A stretch of 10,809 nucleotides of DNA from assembly GCA_030147645.1 (NCBI GenBank), contig JASBUY010000455.1, positions 1-10,809 on the forward strand, written 5' to 3'. Each line of letters begins with the position of its first letter. Position 1 is the stretch's first letter. This DNA is from Aquabacter sp. (GTDB lineage Bacteria; Pseudomonadota; Alphaproteobacteria; Rhizobiales; Xanthobacteraceae). Positions 1-6,001 of this stretch are shown here, piece after piece. Position numbers and translations under genes: made by a program. The notes under the pieces were generated by a model, which was not told where the DNA came from, did not search any database, and saw nothing but the letters and a program-made list of their open reading frames with translations.

Positions 1-173
1 ACCTCGGTGACCGGCCACCAACCCCAGCCGCGCAGATCCGCGAGGGTAAGGTGCCCCTCGGCCAGCTGCGTGGCGAGGTCGGTGCGGGTGGTGCCGTCCG
101 GCAGCTCGATGCGGAACGGGAGCGGTGAGGAAACACCTGCCGGCGCCATGTCGATAATGCGAAGCCAGAGCAT
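1..173 (-). CDS. Small hypothetical phage tail-region protein, 3' end outside the window
   Basis: I do not recognise this gene. Reading the minus strand from the ATG at 173-171 gives 57 uninterrupted codons to the window edge, with no stop. The protein begins MLWLRIIDMAPAG, continues with a PFRIELPDGTTRTDLATQL stretch, and ends with a Trp-rich RGWGWWPVTE segment. The start lies 1 base after the TGA of the propeller gene (TGACATG), which fits the tight spacing of the whole operon. An AGGA lies about 9 bases upstream. A second in-frame ATG at 149-147 would drop eight residues, but no Shine-Dalgarno sequence precedes it. The short length so far and the position after the fibre genes suggest a small tail-associated or fibre-accessory protein. 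This is inferred from position only. It is too short to have been caught by a simple ORF length cut-off. Confidence 0.6.
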   Translation of the reverse strand, partial: MLWLRIIDMAPAGVSSPLPFRIELPDGTTRTDLATQLAEGHLTLADLRGWGWWPVTE

Positions 174-174
174 G

Positions 175-188
175 TCAGGACGTCCTGA
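175..188. repeat. 14-bp perfect palindrome at the 3' end of the propeller gene
   Basis: The bases TCAGGACGTCCTGA are identical to their own reverse complement. The element contains the stop codon of the 175-1230 gene. It also contains the AGGA that is the only plausible ribosome-binding sequence for the gene starting at 173. It has no loop and no T-tract, so it is not a typical rho-independent terminator. It could be a protein-binding dyad, could affect coupling between the two genes, or could be chance. Confidence 0.45.
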
Positions 189-1230
189 TGTAGGGAGTTT
201 TATCGAGTGGGATGGAGGCATTCCACGTCGCGATTTCCCCGTTATAGGGCGATGGCGTTGACCCTCCTGATGTCGCAAACCGGCCGTCCGCGGATGCGAT
301 CGAGGTGATTACTCTGGTGCCGGAATCAAGCTTTCGCGGGAGCCAGACTTCACCCGTCGTAGAGGTCCGCAGTTGGGCGGGCTGGTAGGATGCGAGCGCA
401 AAGAGGTCTTTCTCGAAGGCCACCCCCACAATCGTGTCATCAGCGGTGAGGCCCGTGGTCGCCTGCACCCATGTGACGAGATTGGTGGATCTGGCAGCAA
501 GACCCCTTGCGCCCACCAGCACCCACGCGGCGTTACCGCAAGCCACGCCTTTGATGGCGGCACCGTTGGTTGTGAAGAGATTGATGCTCGAAACGGACCA
601 AGAACCGCCGCCGTCCGTGGAAATGATGATCTGATCACCGCCAACGGCGACGACCGTATTCCCAGGCCCGAACGCAAAATCGACGATGTCGGCGTTGACG
701 CCGGGTATTGCGACGACCGTCCAGCTGCCGGATAGACACGTGGCGGAGGTTGCAATTCGCCCGCTGGAGCAGCCGAGAAAGAACTTATTCAGCCCGAACT
801 TGATCGAATGGCACCAGTTATAGGGCGCGGCATAGGCTGCTAGGCTGGCAAGCGTTGTGCCAACAACAATGTTTGTATGGTTCGCCCCGATGAGAACGTA
901 TCGTTCGACGCCATAGGCGGCCCCGATCAATCCCATTCCGCCGGAGCCGGCGACTCTACCCACCCACGCCGACAGATCTGTGGAGCTATAGATTGTGCCG
1001 GCTCCGGGACCGGGTATAAGCCACTCCCCTCCCGCTCGAACGATTTTCTGAATGACGTATGCGTATCCGCCCAGGCGCGTGACCTCCCATGAGGTCATGT
1101 CGCGCCCGAGCGGGCGCCACCCAGGGCCGGGGTCCGTGGCGAAGAAGCGGATGTCGCCGGGCTGGACGCCGCCATCCTCAGAATACCCGTAGTGACGGAG
1201 AACGGGAGTGCCGGCGCCGATCAGCCTCAT
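175..1230 (-). CDS. Predicted seven-bladed beta-propeller tail protein (Asp-box-like repeats), candidate receptor-binding protein
   Basis: The protein has 351 residues, no membrane segment and no signal peptide. It carries a unit repeated seven times at about 41-residue spacing: a hydrophobic strand, then roughly ten residues later a Ser/Thr-rich turn ending in an aromatic residue. The strands are at about residues 68-74, 110-115, 149-154, 192-198, 235-240, 275-281 and 316-322. The turns end at W89, Y133, W170, W211, W254, W296 and W336. The clearest turn, STDGGGSW at 204-211, fits the Asp-box (BNR) consensus S-x-D-x-G-x-x-W. Such repeats form beta-propellers in sialidases and related binding proteins. 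I see no RIP motif or other sialidase catalytic signature, so a binding role fits better than an enzyme. The start overlaps the preceding stop (ATGA), with a GAG about 8 bases upstream. Local G+C is about 50-53% in 781-900, well below the rest of the operon. The fold and the receptor-binding role are inferences. Confidence 0.7.
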   Translation of the reverse strand: MRLIGAGTPVLRHYGYSEDGGVQPGDIRFFATDPGPGWRPLGRDMTSWEVTRLGGYAYVIQKIVRAGGEWLIPGPGAGTIYSSTDLSAWVGRVAGSGGMGLIGAAYGVERYVLIGANHTNIVVGTTLASLAAYAAPYNWCHSIKFGLNKFFLGCSSGRIATSATCLSGSWTVVAIPGVNADIVDFAFGPGNTVVAVGGDQIIISTDGGGSWSVSSINLFTTNGAAIKGVACGNAAWVLVGARGLAARSTNLVTWVQATTGLTADDTIVGVAFEKDLFALASYQPAQLRTSTTGEVWLPRKLDSGTRVITSIASADGRFATSGGSTPSPYNGEIATWNASIPLDKTPYIRTS

Positions 1231-1571
1231 GGCGCGCTCACGATCTTGTAGCCGAACAGGGTGATGGAGACGTCGTCGTTGGCGGATGCGATGCCACGAA
1301 ACCGCCAGCCTGCGGGCATGATGATCTCCGGCCCCTCGGTGAAGAGGTGGCCGCCGGCTGCCTTAACCAGTGCGTTTTTCGGTCCGAAGTCGAGTGTCTC
1401 CGTCCCATTGGTGACGTAGAGCGTGAAGTTTGCGTCGGCCGTCCCGTCGCGGTTCTGCACCGTGACATAGGTGTAGACCCGCGTTTGCCCGGCCGGGGTG
1501 GTGGTGCCCGCAACGTCAGCCAGCACGGTGGTGAGCACCCCCCCGGTGGGCTCCAACCCGATCCGCTCCAT
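1227..1571 (-). CDS. Small beta-rich tail-associated protein, hypothetical
   Basis: The protein has 114 residues and no named family that I can assign with confidence. It alternates short hydrophobic strands with polar turns: residues 31-39 (RVYTYVTVQ), 49-54 (FTLYVT), 82-92 and 101-110 (VSITLFGYKI). This pattern resembles small beta-sandwich modules encoded beside phage tail fibres, in which a line such as 'VQNRDGTADANFTLYV' is followed by a 'PAGW' strand and a closing 'SITLFG' strand. The ATG at 1571-1569 shares one base with the TGA of the upstream gene and sits 6 bases from a strong GGGGGAGG. A GTG immediately before it (1574) is also in frame, but it would lie only 3 bases from the Shine-Dalgarno core. 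A structural or decoration role in the fibre complex is likely from context but unproven. Confidence 0.75.
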   Translation of the reverse strand: MERIGLEPTGGVLTTVLADVAGTTTPAGQTRVYTYVTVQNRDGTADANFTLYVTNGTETLDFGPKNALVKAAGGHLFTEGPEIIMPAGWRFRGIASANDDVSITLFGYKIVSAP

Positions 1572-1978
1572 CACAAGCCTCCCCCGAAGAATGCAGCCGA
1601 ACGCAGGTCGGCCACCTGCGTCGCCACCGCAGAGATGGCGACGTCGACGCCATTGAGCCGCGTGTTGATGGCGCCGATGTCCAGCTGTTCCGCCGCAGCG
1701 ATCGCCGCCTCGATCTTCGAGAGGTTCTCCACCAGGAGATCGCGGGCCGCCTTCAGCGCCGGCAGGTCGGCCGCCAGCGAATGCACCTCGTTGGCGGTCT
1801 CCTCCATCTGCTCCTTCAGGAGCGTGACGGCGGCGCGGTCCTCGGAGACACCCTCCGCGTCCACCGTGCCGACGAGTTCGGCCATGGAGAAGACGGAGGT
1901 CTTTCCGGCGTCATCCACCCCAAGGATTTTCGCGCCCGGTGTCGGCCGGACGGTGGGATAGTCCTGGATCTTAGGCAT
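1571..1978 (-). CDS. Small coiled-coil phage protein, probable tail-fibre component
   Basis: The protein has 135 residues. Residues 1-36 form a short module (PKIQDYPTV, then AKILGVDDAGKTSVFSMAEL) resembling the opening of many phage fibre-associated proteins, where an 'x-x-D-x-G-K-T-x-x-x-x-x-x-x-L' strand pair precedes a stalk. Residues about 45-127 are strongly helical, rich in Ala, Glu and Leu with heptad-like hydrophobic spacing (LLKEQMEE, LLVENLSKIEAAI, INTRLNGVDVAISAVATQVADL). A trimeric or dimeric coiled coil is therefore likely. The C-terminus is FFGGGL. The start is the ATG at 1978, preceded at 7 bases by GGGAG, and it overlaps the upstream stop by 8 bases (ATGCCTAA). An upstream in-frame ATG at 2059 would overlap the previous gene by 89 bases and adds only a Pro/Arg-rich, low-quality segment. 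The function is inferred from shape and location. Confidence 0.75.
   Translation of the reverse strand: MPKIQDYPTVRPTPGAKILGVDDAGKTSVFSMAELVGTVDAEGVSEDRAAVTLLKEQMEETANEVHSLAADLPALKAARDLLVENLSKIEAAIAAAEQLDIGAINTRLNGVDVAISAVATQVADLRSAAFFGGGL
1578..1585 (-). promoter_or_regulatory. Strong ribosome-binding site deciding the 1571 start
   Basis: The minus strand reads GGGGGAGG, with the GGAGG core 6 bases before the ATG at 1571 and only 3 bases before the neighbouring in-frame GTG at 1574. The spacing favours the ATG. It lies inside the last codons of the coiled-coil gene, consistent with coupled translation. Confidence 0.6.
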
Positions 1979-2558
1979 TGCCGGGCTCCCCGGTCGGCCA
2001 GCCTTCCGCCGGCGCGATGGCGGCCAGCTGCTCGCGGGTGGTGGCGGCGGCGATGGCATCCTTCAGGTCGCGGCTATGCTGGCGGAGGCCCGCATAATAG
2101 GCGCCGACACCGGAGGCGAGCTGCAGGCCGACCTCCGGGGCCTCCATCGGAATGCGCACATTCTCGTTGCTGATCCAGCCCCGCACATACTCGGCGGGCC
2201 AGGGCACGCTGCCCGCCAGTGCGGCGGCGGCGGTGGTGGCCATCCCCCCGAGGTCCGCCCGCGAGGCATCCTCAAGGCTCACATGGAGCCCACCCACCGG
2301 CGCCCCGGCAAGGATGCGCTCCAGCAGCTCCATTTCGACCTGACCCTTCAGCCGAAGCCGCACATCCTCAAGGGGCGGCAGCGGCGGCGGCCCGAAGGTC
2401 TGGCTCGCGGCATCATACGCATCGCCCAGCTTGACGCCCTCCGGCGCCGGCACCAGCTGGGCGGCGGCCTCGGCGGACACCGACCCCAGCACCGGCACAT
2501 CATCGGGCCAGTTGAAGACGTCCCGGACGATCCCACCCTCATGTCTCGCGTACCGCAT
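1971..2558 (-). CDS. DUF4376-type tail-fibre accessory protein
   Basis: The protein has 195 residues. The N-terminal part (1-60) carries a GGIVRDVFNWPDD opening and a Pro-rich FGPPPLPPLED linker, as is usual in proteins encoded beside phage tail fibres. Residues about 66-190 match the DUF4376 layout. A helix ending in an Arg is followed by a VSLEDASRADLGGMATTAAA segment (93-112), then a Trp-containing segment with a short polar turn (PWPAEYVRGWISNENVRI). Last comes a long C-terminal helix GLQLASGVGAYYAGLRQHSRDLKDAI (144-169). The molecular role of DUF4376 is not established as far as I know. It is commonly the last or next-to-last module of tail-fibre or fibre-assembly proteins. The gene starts 3 bases after the fibre stop codon, with the best Shine-Dalgarno sequence in the window. 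It may be a fibre assembly partner standing in for the Mu U protein, which is inference. Confidence 0.7.
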   Translation of the reverse strand: MRYARHEGGIVRDVFNWPDDVPVLGSVSAEAAAQLVPAPEGVKLGDAYDAASQTFGPPPLPPLEDVRLRLKGQVEMELLERILAGAPVGGLHVSLEDASRADLGGMATTAAAALAGSVPWPAEYVRGWISNENVRIPMEAPEVGLQLASGVGAYYAGLRQHSRDLKDAIAAATTREQLAAIAPAEGWPTGEPGNA

Positions 2559-2560
2559 GG

Positions 2561-2568
2561 ATCACCTC
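2561..2568 (-). promoter_or_regulatory. Strong ribosome-binding site for the DUF4376-type gene
   Basis: The minus strand reads GAGGTGAT, with the GAGG core 6 bases before the ATG at 2558. It spans the TGA stop (2564-2562) of the fibre gene, so ribosomes ending the fibre are placed directly on the next start. Confidence 0.65.
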
Positions 2569-3653
2569 AGAAAGTAGACGATGATGGCACCCACCTGCCC
2601 GGCGGCGCCGGGGCCGGCGGTCTTGTAGTGGGCGCCGCCGCCCGATCCCCACGCGGCGGTGGGCCATTCGGCTGGCGTCGAGGTGCCGGCGCGGGTGCCG
2701 CCGCCCCAGTAGCTCGCCCCGCCCATGGTCCCGAACATGCTCGGATAGTTCATGCCGTTGCCCCCGGCGCCGCCCCGGAGGTTGAGCTGACCGCCGGTCC
2801 CAACGCCGCCCTGACCGCCATACCCGTTGACGCCGTCATTGCCGCCGCCCTCGCCGCCGGTGGCGCTCATCCCGAAGGCCGACGACATGCCTCCCGGCTG
2901 GCCGGCAATGTTGCCGATGGTGCCGCCGGCGCCGGGCGCACCCACCAGCGCCGCGTAGCGCGCGTTGGGGGTAAGACTGCCGAAGGAGATGGAAGTGCCG
3001 CCGGCGCCACCGCAGCCGCCACCGTAGTTGCTGGCGGAGCCGGCCCCGCCGCCACCGCCGCCGGTCACGATACGCTGGGTCCAGGTGTCGATGGGTGGCG
3101 CGACGATGTCGTACATACCGGGCGTGATGAACACGAGCGGCGCCAGCCCGCTCGCCACGACCTCCGAAGAGCCACTCCCCGCCAGCGGCGCCAGCAGCAC
3201 CCAGGCGGATTCCACCTGCGCCACCATGGCCACGCTGCCGCCGATGAGTACGCCGGCCGGCAGGGGCTCTTGCGCCGGCGTCATGATGGGCTTGGTTACG
3301 CCATTCACCGTGAGGGTCACGGCGGCGGTGTTTCCGGTCGGGACGGTGAAATGCAGCAAAGAGAGGTCGGCCACGTTATCGAGGGCCGGGAGGGTGAGCA
3401 GCAGCTCGTTGACGGTAGCGCCGGTCTCGACGAGGGGGTTCCAAATTCGGTTGCTGCGCAGTGCATTCAGCACCTGCCGAACATTTTCGTCCGAGGGCGC
3501 TTTACCGACCGCCTCGATAATCGCCACCAGCTCGCGCTGCGGATGCTCGATCGCGGCCGCCGGCGGGATGGACCCCTGGATGCCGGCGACCGGGTTGCCG
3601 TTGACATACGGGGCGTCGGCATTGCTGGAATTGAAGGGAGGCTGATAGCGCAT
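2562..3653 (-). CDS. Glycine-rich tail fibre / adhesin
   Basis: The protein has 363 residues. Residues 1-66 form a conserved phage fibre N-terminal module (PPFNSSNADAPYVNGNP, then a GSIPPAAAIEHPQREL segment) that is common in tail genes of Alphaproteobacterial Mu-like prophages and probably attaches to the baseplate. Residues about 75-195 are beta-rich with short repeats of hydrophobic strands. From residue 196 to about 350 the protein is dominated by Gly tracts (GGGGGGAG, GGGCGGAGG, GGEGGG, GGQGG, GGAGGNG, GSGGG) with interspersed Ala, Asn, Tyr and Trp. It closes with GQVGAIIVYFLR, the usual final strand of glycine-rich tail adhesin domains. By analogy with glycine-rich phage adhesins whose Gly runs form packed polyglycine helices, the variable residues between Gly runs would form the receptor-binding tip. 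The start shares one base with the preceding stop (TAATG), with GAGG 7 bases upstream. Confidence 0.85.
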   Translation of the reverse strand: MRYQPPFNSSNADAPYVNGNPVAGIQGSIPPAAAIEHPQRELVAIIEAVGKAPSDENVRQVLNALRSNRIWNPLVETGATVNELLLTLPALDNVADLSLLHFTVPTGNTAAVTLTVNGVTKPIMTPAQEPLPAGVLIGGSVAMVAQVESAWVLLAPLAGSGSSEVVASGLAPLVFITPGMYDIVAPPIDTWTQRIVTGGGGGGAGSASNYGGGCGGAGGTSISFGSLTPNARYAALVGAPGAGGTIGNIAGQPGGMSSAFGMSATGGEGGGNDGVNGYGGQGGVGTGGQLNLRGGAGGNGMNYPSMFGTMGGASYWGGGTRAGTSTPAEWPTAAWGSGGGAHYKTAGPGAAGQVGAIIVYFLR

Positions 3654-4372
3654 TAGACGCCCTCGTAGTTAAAGACGAGCGAGGTGTGGGCGGGCTTGAG
3701 CCGGCGGAAAACGCACTCCAGCTCTTCGGCGCGGCCGAACCAGACGTGTGGGTCGACACCAACTTCGCCGCCGCCTTCGCCCAGGCGGAACCACTCCAAA
3801 ACGCTGTTGCTCACCCGCACGCGCCAGACGTGGCGGATCTCCGGCGGGCCGATCTCCCAGCGCACATACATGTCCGTGGTGGCGATCTCCTCGCCGTTAT
3901 GGTCGAGGATCGCCTCGTTGTGCTCATCGCGCAGGGGCCGCAGGCCGCCATGCACCACCCAGCTCGTCTCACCGCATCGGCTGATGCCGCATTCAAAGGG
4001 CCGAAATTCTGTGATCGTGATCTCGTAGCCGCGATCCCAGGCGAGCCGCAGAAAGTAAGGGATCGAGGCCCCGCCTCGCGCCGTCCAGCGCTGATGCGCA
4101 TTGCGCTGGCGCGCCTCGATGGGCAGCGCCTGCGGGTCCGCCACGCAGGGCTCGGGGCCGAGCACGCGTTCGAAGTCCGGCAGCGTCAGGGTGGCCGTGC
4201 GCGGGTCGATCTGCTCCATCATCGCGGCGGCTTGCGCCTCAATGAGCGCGCCCTCTTCGGCGAGAGGGCGCAGCACGGCGGCGATGAGATTGTCGGTGCC
4301 GCCCGGCTTCATCTGGCCGAGCGGCAGCAGCGACAGGATCTCCCGGTGGACTTGATCCGCCGTCCGGCTCAT
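3653..4372 (-). CDS. Mu gp48-like / YmfQ (DUF2313) family tail protein
   Basis: The protein has 239 residues and matches the DUF2313 (YmfQ) pattern. It starts with a helical region with LLPLG at 15-19, a long amphipathic helix (35-53), then IDPRTATLTLPDFERVLG (55-72), Cys76, a TARGGASIPYF segment (97-107) and TEFRPFECGISRCG (121-134). It ends with VWRVRV (182-187) and LECVFRRLKPAHTSLVFNY (218-236). In Mu, gp48 is a baseplate protein that follows gp47 and lies next to the fibre genes, as here. The start at 4372 gives a 4-base ATGA overlap with the baseplate J stop and has AGAG about 6 bases upstream. A second ATG at 4387 adds five residues but lacks a ribosome-binding sequence. The 138-180 segment (RPLRDEHNEAILDHNGEE) looks like an insertion relative to the shortest members of the family. 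Confidence 0.87.
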   Translation of the reverse strand: MSRTADQVHREILSLLPLGQMKPGGTDNLIAAVLRPLAEEGALIEAQAAAMMEQIDPRTATLTLPDFERVLGPEPCVADPQALPIEARQRNAHQRWTARGGASIPYFLRLAWDRGYEITITEFRPFECGISRCGETSWVVHGGLRPLRDEHNEAILDHNGEEIATTDMYVRWEIGPPEIRHVWRVRVSNSVLEWFRLGEGGGEVGVDPHVWFGRAEELECVFRRLKPAHTSLVFNYEGV

Positions 4373-5472
4373 ATCGGCTCTACCCATGTGATGAGGCCGG
4401 GGGTCGGTAACTGGATCGGCGCGGGCACGAAATTGACGGCCGGCACTGTCAGCTCGTGCCGATACTCGCCGGCGGCGGCCGAGATCGCCTCACTCAGGCG
4501 CGAGCGGTAGAGCGTGCCGCCGATGGTGGCCTCGCGCGCGAAATAGGTGATGAGCGCCGCCTGTACCGCATTGCGCACCTGCTGCTCATACGGATCGACG
4601 CCGATCGTGAAGGCGACGGTCCGCAGCTGCGCGCCGATCATGATGATGTCGGCCGTCACCGGGCGCAGCTGCTCCAGATGCGCCCCAATCGCCGCCAGCT
4701 CGGCCGGGGTCGGCGGGCGCGGCAAGGCGCGGGTGCCCATGGCAACCGCGACACCCACGGTGCCCGAACCCATCCATTCCGGCAGGGTTTTGACGTGGCT
4801 CGCGGCGAAGGTGTTCTGCACCCACCGCGGATAGTCGAAGGAAGCGCCGCCATGGGCCGGCGCCCGGATCACTTCCAGCAGGCGGTCCCGAAGCGAGGTG
4901 ACGGCCTCGATCTCCGCGCCGCCCGCAAGCCCGTCCGCGTCCACCACCGCCTCTTGCGGGTCGAGGCCCGCCACGAGGCTGATGGGCGAGAGGCGCAGCC
5001 CGGCCGGCGCATTGCCGGCAACCCCCGCCTCCACCGCCTGCAGCTCGATAACCGACCCGCCATTCTCGCCGAGGGTGACGGGCTGGAGCACCTTGTAGAG
5101 CACCCCGGACGCGCCCTGCCAAAGCAGCTCGGCCGGGATGGTGGTGCCCGGCGCGCCCCGCACCTCTGCGCGGCCGATGGCCATCGTCGCGCCACGCCGC
5201 ACCACGCCCCAGATGCTCGCGTGCCGCAGCAGCTGTTCAACTTCGGCCGTGTCCGGAAAATATTGGTCGCCCCACCAGCGCAGATGCAGGTGAAGCTCAT
5301 AGCTGGCGAGGGCGATGACGCGGCTGATGACACCGAGCATCCCGCGCGGCGAGCGCACTGCCCGCGCCACGGCCGCCGGCGACGCATCCGGGCGCGCCTC
5401 CAGCACGGCGCGCTCCATGTGGCCCTCGGTGCGCCGCGTTAGCTCGGCGGGCGTGGGGAGCGGAAACGGCAT
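4369..5472 (-). CDS. Baseplate J-like protein (Mu gp47 homologue)
   Basis: The protein has 367 residues, close to Mu gp47. The N-terminus PFPLPTPAELTRR and the helical segment ASYELHLHLRWWGDQYFPDTAE (56-77) are hallmarks of Baseplate_J. They are followed by EQLLRHASIWGVVRRGATMAIGR (79-101), a small beta domain with a GTTIPAELLW strand (109-118), and EAGVAGNAPAG (148-158), the conserved 'G..GN' turn. After these come the ISLVAGLD-EAVVDADGLAGGAEIEA strand-loop (164-190) and SLRDRLLEVIRAPAHGGASFDYPRW (193-217). The C-terminal half contains the GTVGVAVAMG strand and a helical end up to 367. In contractile phages this protein forms the wedge/fibre-connecting part of the baseplate. Its ATG shares one base with the gp46 stop (TGATG). 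An upstream ATG at 5676 would overlap gp46 by about 200 bases and is not supported by the family length. Confidence 0.93.
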   Translation of the reverse strand: MPFPLPTPAELTRRTEGHMERAVLEARPDASPAAVARAVRSPRGMLGVISRVIALASYELHLHLRWWGDQYFPDTAEVEQLLRHASIWGVVRRGATMAIGRAEVRGAPGTTIPAELLWQGASGVLYKVLQPVTLGENGGSVIELQAVEAGVAGNAPAGLRLSPISLVAGLDPQEAVVDADGLAGGAEIEAVTSLRDRLLEVIRAPAHGGASFDYPRWVQNTFAASHVKTLPEWMGSGTVGVAVAMGTRALPRPPTPAELAAIGAHLEQLRPVTADIIMIGAQLRTVAFTIGVDPYEQQVRNAVQAALITYFAREATIGGTLYRSRLSEAISAAAGEYRHELTVPAVNFVPAPIQLPTPGLITWVEPI

Positions 5473-5948
5473 CAGACGGGCCTGTTGAGGCTGAAGTTGA
5501 AGCGGCCGATGACCACTCGAATGCCGAGCACGTCGCGGCTGATCCACTGGGCCGACACTTCGGCCGGGCGGCCCACGTCGCGCTCCACCCAGGCGAAGCC
5601 CTCTTTGAGCCATTCCACGGCCATGAGGCGCGTCAGCTCGGTCTCTTTCGCGCGGTCCAGCAGCCAGAGCCTGCACCCGGTCCGGTCACCCTGGCCGTCG
5701 ACGGCGTCGCCCGCCCAGCCCCGGCGCTCGATGAAGCTGCTGGGCGCATTCAGTTCGGTTATTCCGGTGGGCAGCACGTCGTCCGGACGGGCGCGGCGGT
5801 CGCAGCCCACCGACAGCAGCATGGCAGGCGCCGGGGTCGCATCGAGCGCGAGATCGCCATCCTCGCCAAGCGTCAGGTCGACGCGGCGTGTGGCGCGATC
5901 ATAGGCCAGATGCAGGTCCAGCCAGGCAGTCTCGGCACTGTCCGTCAT
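5472..5948 (-). CDS. Phage GP46 family baseplate protein (Mu gp46-like)
   Basis: The protein has 158 residues with the usual GP46 features. An opening W9-LDLHLAYD is followed by DLTLGEDGDLALD (24-36), then MLLSVGCDRRARPDDVLP (43-60), RRGWAGD (75-81) and GCRLWLLDRAKETE (91-104). A helical, then beta C-terminus ends GRFNFSLNRPV. GP46 and baseplate W-like proteins form the inner baseplate together with the spike protein, and the gene always sits between the spike and baseplate J genes in Mu-like modules. The ATG at 5948 matches family length. It is preceded by a 53-bp gap (5949-6001), the largest in the window, that has no clear Shine-Dalgarno sequence and a (CG)6 tract at 5961-5972. An upstream extension to 6107 overlaps the spike gene and is rejected. 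Confidence 0.9.
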   Translation of the reverse strand: MTDSAETAWLDLHLAYDRATRRVDLTLGEDGDLALDATPAPAMLLSVGCDRRARPDDVLPTGITELNAPSSFIERRGWAGDAVDGQGDRTGCRLWLLDRAKETELTRLMAVEWLKEGFAWVERDVGRPAEVSAQWISRDVLGIRVVIGRFNFSLNRPV

Positions 5949-6001
5949 GCACGCGAGAGTCGCGCGCGCGCGTCCATCGCGCCATGCCCCCAGCTCGGGG
6001 C

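Noticed and set aside
175..1230. Exo-alpha-sialidase function for the propeller protein
   Set aside because: Only one clear Asp box and no RIP motif or visible catalytic Arg triad or Tyr/Glu pair, so the fold may be shared but enzyme activity is not supported.
1089..1961. A 290-codon plus-strand open frame
   Set aside because: It covers three coupled minus-strand genes with good ribosome-binding sites, and no recognisable motif is present on the plus strand.
1..3653. A Mu-type invertible G segment with gix sites
   Set aside because: No pair of long inverted repeats around the fibre genes was seen and no invertase gene is in the window. The 14-bp palindrome does not resemble the gix sequence.
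2076..3656. A 526-codon open frame on the plus strand
   Set aside because: It is antisense to the fibre and DUF4376-type genes. Its composition (Arg, Gly, His, Ala-rich) is that of a high-GC shadow frame, with no domain pattern.
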